From the NCBI GenBank assembly GCA_026120185.1, contig JANUWF010001184.1, forward strand, positions 1-64,000: a stretch of DNA of 64,000 nucleotides. Reading direction: 5' to 3'. The notes beneath the pieces were generated by a model. That model was not told the origin of the DNA and did not search any database. It saw nothing but the letters and a program-made list of their open reading frames with translations. Positions within the stretch are counted from its first letter, which is position 1, and every line of letters starts with the position of its first letter. Below are positions 56,104 through 64,000 of the stretch, piece after piece. Both the position numbers and the translations under genes were made by a program. The stretch comes from Voacanga thouarsii (Eukaryota > Streptophyta > Magnoliopsida > Gentianales > Apocynaceae).

Positions 56104-57828
56104 CGTTAGGTATCTCATACATATCATATATAGCATAGCAGAAAAATAAAACCTGATACCATCCCAGGATCTGCATACGTGTGGAAAACAAGATATAAAG
56201 AGAACAAAGGTAACACCTTTACCTTTCTTTGAGAGTCTGAAAAATAAAATTTTTCTTTCTCTATGTTTGAGGCGTGATCCAGTAATCCTCTTGATCAAAC
56301 ATCATGAGAGTTGAATGTCCAACCACTATACTCACAGTGTGTGAATATATCTAATAGAAATCCACATTGAGGATCACTCTCAAGCACCAAGATATTTCTG
56401 TGCTAGCAGAAATCAAAGTGGCGGCTAGGGTTTTGCTTAGTTGCTCAAGAACCACGAGAGAGAGAGAAGATGAAGAGAGTTTTGGAAGCTGTTTGTTTCT
56501 CGTGTATCACCCCATCAAGTAGGGTTTCGTGCATATATCTCATATATGTCACAAAAATTACTAAAAAATTAAGAATTCGAAAACAATTAGAATTCCTTAT
56601 TTGAAATTGGAATCATTAAATTCTCACAATTACAATTTGTCCCATCAATTATAACTAATTATAATTCGGCCTTAACAACTTTCTTTCTCGCAATTAACCA
56701 CACTATGTTATCAAATAACATCTTGAGTATATAATCATCTATTGTGTGTGACCTACTAAGTTTCCCAGTCAATTGATAGTGAACATGAATTAATCCAAAC
56801 GCCTTTGAGATTAATAATCCATAATTAATTCGAATTAATTATATTAATTCAAATCAGGATTGGTTTATTAATTCATCAATTAATAAACCTATATTCCCAG
56901 ATCATGAGCGGTATCTAGCAACACATCATGACCACCCAAGAGTCCAGGAAGTCAGATAGCTTGACATGAACCCTTCAATAACAAACTATAGTACAATTAA
57001 CTCCTTTTATCATACAATATGTCATTTGGTTAGGAGAATAGAATTAGTGCTAACTCCCTCCAGAATATAAATGAATTCTGGCCTAAATATAATAGTACTT
57101 GTACCAGGAACCCACTACTCTAGATGTGTATTAATTGGAACTGTTTTCAATACACAGACATCTTGGCCAAGGACTTCTTGAGTAGTAAATCCTACAAGTG
57201 GCCGTGGAATATTCGCCCCTACTATTAGGAGTGGTAAATCCTTTATTGACCTTCTCAATTACTTTCGTTTACCTCACAATGTACCCAATATCCTTCCAAT
57301 AGGCATCCCTTAATTTGGCTCCAGAGACTGGAATCAAAGCACAATGTTCAGCAAACAAAGTACCTTGGAGATCTCAAGTCTAATGATACTTCTACGTTTA
57401 CTATATTGAGATTATATCACTGGCACTAAATAGTTATCCATGTGATTATTTCAAAGCTAAGTCATCCAATGAACTTATTCCATTAAGAAGCATCCACATG
57501 TTAACTTTGTGTATCTTAATATTCAAAGATATAAGAACCACCGCCTAATCAAATCAGGAAGTCTAGCACATGCTATTTTTAACGCATAAATGATGTCCTG
57601 TCTCATTAATACTACGACTATGGACTATTTACGTACTAACACTATACAGTATAGTAGGAATTTCATATCATGATCTCTATCATGATTTTCTTAATACAGT
57701 GTTGTACTAGAGACTTTATCTAATAGTTATATTACATAAGAGTAAACAAAAGAAACTATAAGATAAATAATTCCTTTTATTAAAATAAAATTTGTTATAT
57801 TGATTGCCTCTAAGGTATAACATGAACA
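56104..57828 (-). repeat. 3' LTR of the minus-strand copia element, 1725 bp
   Basis: On the plus strand it opens CGTTAGGTATCTC (family TGTTRGG) and closes GAACA, next to the purine tract AAGTGGGAGTA on the minus strand (57829-57839). Confidence 0.9.
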
Positions 57829-57839
57829 TACTCCCACTT

Positions 57840-58500
57840 GCACTAGAGCCAATTATTCATGTATCTAATACCGAATGACTCAACATGCCTATCATGTTTC
57901 TTTTCGAATAGGGCTTTTGTAAGCGGGTCAACTATGTTCTCATCCATGGGAATTCTCTCTATCTTTACATCATTTCTATCTATGATCTCCCAGATCAGAT
58001 GATAGCAATGCAGTACGTGTTTGGATCATTAGTGAGACCGTGGCTCTTTTGCTTATGCAATGGCTCCTTTGTTGTCACAATACTAATTTTATTGGCCCAA
58101 CAACGCTAGGAACCACACCTAGTTCCATCACGAACTTCTTGATCCAAACTGCCTCCTTAGTTACTTCAGAATCGGTCATGTACTCAGCTTCTATCGAAGA
58201 ATTGACAATAGTCTCTTGTTTGGAACTCTTCTAACTTATTGCCCCTCTACACAACGTTAACACGTAGCCGAATTGTGATTTGAAATCAACTTTATCATAT
58301 TGAAAACTGGCATCAGTATACCTATTTATTTTCAAATCACCTTCTCTAAATACTAAGAACACATCCTTAGTCCTTCGTAAGTACTTAATGATATTCTTTA
58401 CAGCTGCCCAATGACCCTCACCAAGGTTAGATTTGTATCTGCTTGTCAAACTGAGAGTACAAGATACATCAGGCCTTGTACATATCATAGTGTACATGAT
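57840..58500 (-). pseudogene. pol: Copia RNase H (minus-strand copy)
   Basis: The open part (58497-58231) has MYTMICTRPDVSCTLSLTSR, YTDASFQYDKVDF and GYVLTLCRGAIS. The part at 57960-58230 keeps the EAVWIKKFV stretch and the region that is deleted in the plus-strand copy, but with frameshifts and stops. The end, near 57850-57930, encodes the PL-KAL tail. Confidence 0.85.
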
Positions 58501-59330
58501 AGATCCAACTGCCTAAACATATTGAATCTTACTCATATGATCCCTTTCAACTTGTGTCTTGGGAGACATCGACTTTGAAAGGCTTACAGCATGTGACATG
58601 GGTAAGAATCCCTTTTTGGATTGATTCATGCTAAACCTTTTTAGTATTTTATCTGTGTTTGTAGACTATGAAAGACCAAGCAACCTTTTGGATTTATCTC
58701 TGTAGATCCTTATTCCAAGAATATAGGTTACTTCTCCAAGGTCTTTCATGGAGAATTATTTGGACAACAAAACTTTAATTGTTTGCAAGATAGGTATATC
58801 ATTTCCTATTAGCAATATGTCATCTACATAAAGTAATAAGAAAACGATCGCACTCCCACTAACTTTCTTGTATATACAAGGCTCATCTATGTTTTGAATG
58901 AAATCAAATTTTTGATTGTTTCATCAAAACAGATGTTCCAACTCCTAGAAGCTTGCTTAAGTCCATAAATAGACCTTTGTAGTTTACACACCTTTGTGCC
59001 ATCACTGGATATGAAACCCTCAAGTAGTGTCATATACACTTCCTCGGTCAGATTTCCGTTTAGGAAAGCTATTTTCACATCCATTTGCTAAATCTCATAA
59101 TCATAATGTGTAACAATGGCTAGGAGTATCCTGATAGATTTTAACATGGCTACTGGCGAGAAGGTTTCGTCATAGTCAATACCATATTGTTGATGTTAAC
59201 CCTTCGCCACTAGATGTGCTTTAGAGATAACTAAGTTACCATCCATGTCCATTTTCTCCTTAAAAATCCATTTGCACCTAATAGGTTTAATTCTTTTGGG
59301 TGGATCAACCACAGTTCATACTTGGTTGTC
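58501..59330 (-). pseudogene. pol: Copia reverse transcriptase (minus-strand copy)
   Basis: Contains [20 protein letters not shown] and LQRSIYGLKQASRSWN (59084-58887). The palm motif YVDDILLIGN lies near 58800-58830 and SKTTFSMKDLGE-like codons near 58730-58770. The entry WIFKEKMDMDGNLV is near 59240-59275. Fewer stops than the plus-strand copy, but frameshifts remain. Confidence 0.88.
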
Positions 59331-59880
59331 GTACATGGAATCCATCTTTGACTTCATGGCCTCAAACCATTTGCCAGATTTTGAACTGTTCAGAATATCC
59401 TTGTAGGTAATAGGGTCATCTTCATCTATGAGCAATACGTCATTGTGGTCACTAATGAGAAATCCATATCTCTTAGGTGCCACACATATCCTACCAGACC
59501 TACGAGGTTCTTGTGTGATAGAAAGTTCATCTATTCTCTTAATAGATGTGGGATTAGATGGTTAATCCTTGTTTGTTTGATCTTCTTGAACTTCACTAAG
59601 TTCAATTTTACTCCTACTGTTCCCTTTGAGCATGTTCTCCTTCTCTAAGAAAACAGTATGCTTCGAAACAAACACTTTATTTTCATAAGATATGTGGAAG
59701 TAATATCCGAAAGATTCTTTCGGATACCCCATAAATAAACACTTATTAGTCTTACTATCAAGTTTGTCTGACTGTGGCCTTTTAACAAAGGCAGAACAAC
59801 CCCATACTCACAAGTGAGATAACTTTGGTTTCTTACCAAAGAACATCTCAAATCAGGTAGAATCAACCGATTTTGTCGGA
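59331..59880 (-). pseudogene. pol: Copia integrase C-terminus and linker (minus-strand copy)
   Basis: The 73-codon frame 59866-59645 and neighbouring frames carry the KLSHLXVWGCSAF-like block in part and the GYPKESFGYYFH stretch near 59695-59730, frameshifted from each other. The Glu/Asp-rich linker follows. Confidence 0.65.
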
Positions 59881-60754
59881 ATTCTGTTTAGTATATAAAC
59901 AGAAGTCTCTAATGCATACCCCCAAAACGATTTTGGTTGGCCTGCAGAAGCCATCATGGTATGTACCATGTCTAGAAGGGTTTGATTCCTTCTGTCAGAT
60001 ACACCGTTATGTTGAGGTGTATGTGGTAGAGTCTATTGAGATAATATCCTATTATCTCTAAGATAACTTAGAAACTCTTGGCTCAAATATTCTCCTCATT
60101 GATCAGATCTTAGAGTCTTAATACTTGGGCCAAGTTATTTCTCTATTTCATTCTTGAAGTCTTTGAACTTATCAAAAGTCTCAGATTTGTATTTCATTAA
60201 ATACAAATACACGTATTGTGAGAAATCATCGATAAAGGTTATGAAATAGTTATAACCTTCTTTTACTTGTATTAGCATTGGGCCACACACATCAGAATAT
60301 ATGAGTTCTAATAACTTCTTGGCCCGTTCTCCTTTTCCTGAAAAATGAGTTTTAGTCATTTTATCTAGTAAACAAGATTCGCCTATGCCATATGATTCAT
60401 AATCAAATGACCCTAAGTCACTAAGCTTATGTAACTTAGAAACACAATTTTCGTTTACATGGCCTAAACGATGATGCCATAAGTAAAAGGTGTTAGAGTT
60501 ATCTATTTTAGGCTTCTTATTATTTATATTGAGTATTGGATTATCCATGTTTAGAACATATAAACCATTAACCAGAGTTACTGAACCATAATGAATATCA
60601 TTCAATGAAAAAGAACAATAGTTATTCTTAAATATCAAATGAAATCCATTTAAGTCTAAATACATAACAAAGATAATGTTTTTTATTAAAACTAGTACAT
60701 AATAATAGTTTTGTAATTCTAGAATTAATCCTGAAGGCAGGTTTAGCTCGTATG
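59881..60754 (-). pseudogene. pol: Copia integrase core and pre-integrase domain (minus-strand copy)
   Basis: The frame ending at 60135 encodes HHRLGHVNENCVSKLHKLSD and CLLDKMTKTHFSGKGERAK, with YSDVCGP (first Asp) and FITFIDDFSQYVYLYLM. Beyond it are the second Asp and the Glu in QHNGVSDRRNQ near 59990-60020. The first ~40 codons of the apparent ORF (60860-60755) come from the solo LTR and do not belong to the gene. Confidence 0.85.
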
Positions 60755-62475
60755 TGTTAGGTATCTCAGGCTCGTATCCTATACAGCGCAGCGGAAGAAT
60801 AAAACGAAATACCATCCTAGGACCCGCATATATGTGGAAAACAAGACATAAACAGATCAAAGGTAACAGCTTTTTACCTTTCTTTGATCATCTGAAGAAG
60901 AAAATTTTCTTCTTCCAATCAAGGCACGATCCAGCAATCCTATTGTGCAAACTCCACGAGAGTTGAACATCTAACCGCTATAATCACAGTGTGTAATTAT
61001 CTCTAACAATAATTCACACAGAGGATACACACAAGCATGAAGTTTTCTGTGCTAGCAGAAACACTAAGTGGCCGCTAGGGTTCTTCACGTTTTTTGCAAA
61101 ACGAGAGAGAGAGAGAGAGAAGAAGAGAAGGTTGTGTTGGGTTTTGGTTTTTTCAAAACCTCAGCTAGGGTTTCCAATATGTCAAACATATAAACCTAAA
61201 ACCCTATTAAAATTAAGAATTCTAAACCTATTAGAATTTCCTAATTATAATTGGAAACATCAAATTCTCATAATTATAATTTGGACCATAAATTACAATT
61301 AATTATAATTTGTCCACAACTTCTCTTTATCTCAATTAACCCCATTATGTTATCAAATAACATCTTGAGTATATAATCCTCTATTGTGTGAAACCTATTA
61401 GGTTTCCCAGTCAATTGGTAGCGAACATGAATTAATCCAAACGTCTTTGAGATTAATAATCCATAATTAATTAAAATTAATCATATTAATTCTAATCAGG
61501 ATTGGTTTATTAATTCATCAATTAATAAACCCATATTCCCAGATCATGAGTGGTATCTAGCAACACATCATGACCACCCAAGAGTCCAGGAAGTCAAGTG
61601 GCTTGACATGTACCCTTTAAGAACAAACTTCAGTGCAAATAAGTCCTTTCATCATACAATATCTCATTCGGTTTGGAGTACATAATTAGTGCCAACTCCC
61701 TCAAGAATTAATTCTGGCCCGAATACAATAGTACTTGTACCAAGAACCCACTACTCTAGATGTGTATCAGTTGGAACAATTTCTAATACACAATCCCCTA
61801 GGCCACGGACTTCTTGAGTATTAATTCCTACAAGTGGCCGTGAGATATTCGCCCCTACTATTAGGAGTGGTAAATCCTTTATTGACCCTCTCAACTACTT
61901 TCGTTTACCTCACAATGTACCCAATATCCATCCAATAGGCAACCCTCAATCTGGCTCCAGAGATTGGAATCAAAGCACAATGCTCACCAAACAAAGTACC
62001 TTGGAGATCTCAAGTCTAAGGATACTTGCACGCTTACTATACTGAGATTATATCACTGGCACTAAATAGTTATCCATGTAATTATCTCAAAGCTAGGTCA
62101 TCCAATGAACTTGTTCCATTAAGAAGCATTCGCGTGTTAACTTTGTGTATCTCAATACTCACAGATATGAGAACCACCGCCTGATCAAATTAAGAAGTCT
62201 AACATATGCTAGTCTTAACGCATTAACGATGTCCTGTCTCATTAATACTACGACTACGGACTATTTAAGTACTAACACTATACAGTATAGTAGGAATCTC
62301 ATATCATGATCTCTATCATAATTTCCTTAACACAGTGTTGTACTAGGGACTTTATCGAACAGTTATATTACTTAATAGTAAACAAAAGAAACTGTATGAT
62401 AAATAATGCCCTTTAATAAAAAAAATATTTCATATACAATATACAAGTGATTACCTCTAGGGCACAACACTAACA
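60755..62475 (-). mobile_element. Solo copia LTR 4, inserted in a copia element of its own family (duplication GTATG)
   Basis: 1721 bp from TGTTAGGTATCTC to ACTAACA. GTATG flanks both sides (60750-60754 and 62476-62480). Removing it rejoins the codons of VGTY... with ...LPSGLI, as in the uninterrupted plus-strand copy at 48100-48135. Confidence 0.94.
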
Positions 62476-62660
62476 GTATGTCCCCACAGCAAGAGCAGCA
62501 ACCTTTGCCGCATTTGTAGTACATAGGTCCACGTCGTCTTTCTTTAGCCTTCTACTGCCCTTTAGTCCTTGCAAGTTTTTGCACAAATGAGATCCACATC
62601 CGGCATCTAATACCCATATCTCATTTCTAAAGGCAGTATTTATCTCAATCTTAAACATAC
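62476..62660 (-). pseudogene. pol: Copia protease (minus-strand copy)
   Basis: Contains EIWVLDAGCGSHLC, the copia protease active-site block (usually D-T/S-G, here D-A-G), and DLCTTNAAKVAALAVGTY up to the solo LTR. The D-A-G change would impair catalysis. Confidence 0.85.
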
Positions 62661-62699
62661 CTGAGTAGAAGTTGAAGTTCTTATAAGCTTCTCCTTCTG

Positions 62700-63490
62700 C
62701 TTCTTGTCTCTAAGTAGGCTTTGTAATTGTACCTCTAGTAGCCATCTTGCCACAATGATGGCATAGGCCCTTGGTAGCAATGTCCTTCTTGTTCACACCA
62801 CATTTAGGTTTCATGGGAGCCTTTTTCTTCTTCTTTTGAAATTTCTTCTTAGAAGAAGAAGATTCTACCATTAAAACTACATTGGAATCCTTCTTCATGG
62901 AGGACTTTGTAGGTTTGAGAAGATTGATCAACTCAGGAAAGGTGGACTCAATCTTGTTCATTTGATAGTTTAGTTAATCATAAATTATGAGAAACTATTA
63001 GGCAAAGACAGTAGAATTAAGTCAACACTTAAGTCATGATCCATTGCGATCTGAGAGATCCAAGCTTCTCTATCAAGCCCAACATCTTCAGCTCATGAGT
63101 GGCCACAGAAGAACCCTTTGCCATTTTGCAACGGAATAGTTGCTTCAAGATCTCGTATCTCTTAGTTCTGGCTTGGGCGTTAAACAGATCTCAAAGATGT
63201 AGTATAATCGGTTGAGCATCCATATGCTCATGTTGTTTTTGCAGCTCGGGAGTTATGATTGCCAACATAATACATGATGTTGTATCACTTTCCTCCTTGT
63301 GCCTTTTGTAGACAGCATGCTCATTAGCATGAGCATTTTGAGTTGGTGGTGGCGGAATAAGAGCATCTAGCACGTAGAGCAACTTTTTCGATTTGAGAAC
63401 GATTTTCAAATTTCTATACCAGTCGAGGTAGTTTGATTCGTTTAACTTGTTGGTTTCCAAGATGCTATGTAGGTTTAGGTTTGTTGACAT
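62700..63490 (-). pseudogene. gag: Copia Gag (minus-strand copy)
   Basis: Starts MSTNLNLHSILETNKLNESN at 63490, with YLDWYRNLKIVLKSKKLLYV following. The Met context matches the plus-strand copy at 47090. A stop or frameshift near 63190 breaks it. The C-terminus (62961-62710) has the Lys-rich stretch and a knuckle beginning CHHCGKM, where the frame then shifts. Confidence 0.87.
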
Positions 63491-64000
63491 GATGCAAGTG
63501 ACCTAGACGTAAAGATAGAGAGGATTAGCTACTATATATATGCACATGAGATGCAATTAATTAGGACTTTAATTAAACTCATTTTTATTCCACTATTTTA
63601 CTTAAACTAATTGCCCCCACTACTGATTTGGAAAAGCTCGTTGGAAGCTTTCCTAGAGGACCGGTATCCATATTCCTCAAGAATAACCTTGTGTTTGCCC
63701 AACAAGTCACCATTGAGTTCATTAGTAGGTATCCAATACCAATTATATCATATATAATTACTGGATCATTGGATGATTAACAGCTTCTAATCTTAAAGCC
63801 TTTTGAGCTACTCCAACTTTTCTTCTAAATTTCTTTACGCTTGAGTTTGCCCGACCGGGATAAAGAATTTAGTTAAACCAGACCCATTAATCAAGAATTT
63901 AATTCCATAGCTTGAACATGCCCGATGTCAAGTAGGCTTTGGTTTTCCCAACAACCTGGTCTCGAAAAAGGACTCTCGTTCTTGAAAAACTGTTTTCATG
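63491..64000 (-). other. Leader of the minus-strand copia element, cut by the window end
   Basis: It matches the gag-proximal leader of the plus-strand element (46570-47089) in reverse, including GTTGTTGGGNAAACC near 63940-63955. It is not coding. Confidence 0.75.

Larger units (their letters stand above)
56104..64000 (-). mobile_element. Ty1/copia retrotransposon, minus strand, incomplete at window end
   Basis: 3' LTR 56104-57828, then purine tract, RNase H, reverse transcriptase, integrase, protease, gag and leader reading leftward from the window end. A solo LTR of the same family interrupts it at 60755-62475. Coding blocks match the plus-strand element throughout. The 5' LTR lies beyond base 64000. 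It sits in the Athila-like ORF just after codons SVTDT. Confidence 0.9.

Noticed and set aside
60755..60860. N-terminus of the apparent 241-codon ORF ending at 60135
   Set aside because: The first ~35 codons read from the solo LTR into pol; removing the LTR shows they are not part of the gene.

Overview
This 64 kb window is plant nuclear DNA, very AT-rich, and consists almost wholly of nested LTR retrotransposons. The evidence is Ty3/gypsy and Ty1/copia Gag-Pol fragments, LTRs with TG...CA ends, polypurine tracts, primer-binding sites matching plant initiator tRNA-Met (TGGTATCAGAGC) and target-site duplications. I found no host gene, standard tRNA or rRNA gene, or CRISPR array. The density of nesting and a CRM-like element suggest heterochromatin, possibly pericentromeric. 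The species cannot be named from the sequence.

Layout. (1) 1-7835: element A, a minus-strand Tekay/Del-like gypsy element with a 4.77 kb LTR, keeping an intact gag but almost no pol. (2) 8129-32969: element B, a minus-strand gypsy element with about 4.04 kb LTRs and a perfect TTGAT duplication. Its 5' LTR is split by element C (15897-29212), a minus-strand gypsy element resembling the CRM clade. C is itself hit by three solo copia LTRs (18680-20398, 23239-25382, 26532-28233). (3) 32975-36822: relic LTRs, including two Tat/Athila-type LTRs head to head. (4) 36823-39971: a plus-strand Athila-like element with gag and a plant-transposon-protein ORF. That ORF is split by element D (39972-56087), a minus-strand Tekay-like element with two 1237-bp LTRs and a perfect TGGAG duplication. 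D is split by a plus-strand copia element (43585-52572). (5) 56104-64000: a minus-strand copia element of the same family, running off the window and carrying a solo LTR of its own family (60755-62475, duplication GTATG).

Every element here looks dead: stops, frameshifts, deletions and catalytic D-to-N changes are common. Relative insertion order follows from the nesting.

Two signals are not explained by standard annotation. First, GC-rich islands made of paired copies of the palindrome CCGGCGCCGG (core GGYGCC), the pair set 24-26 nt apart, recur in the U3 of CRM-like and Tat-like LTRs and in the leader of the copia family. Second, a tRNA-like block with A and B boxes at normal tRNA spacing lies at the same place, about 230-310 bp from the LTR start, in two different Tekay-like families (A and D).
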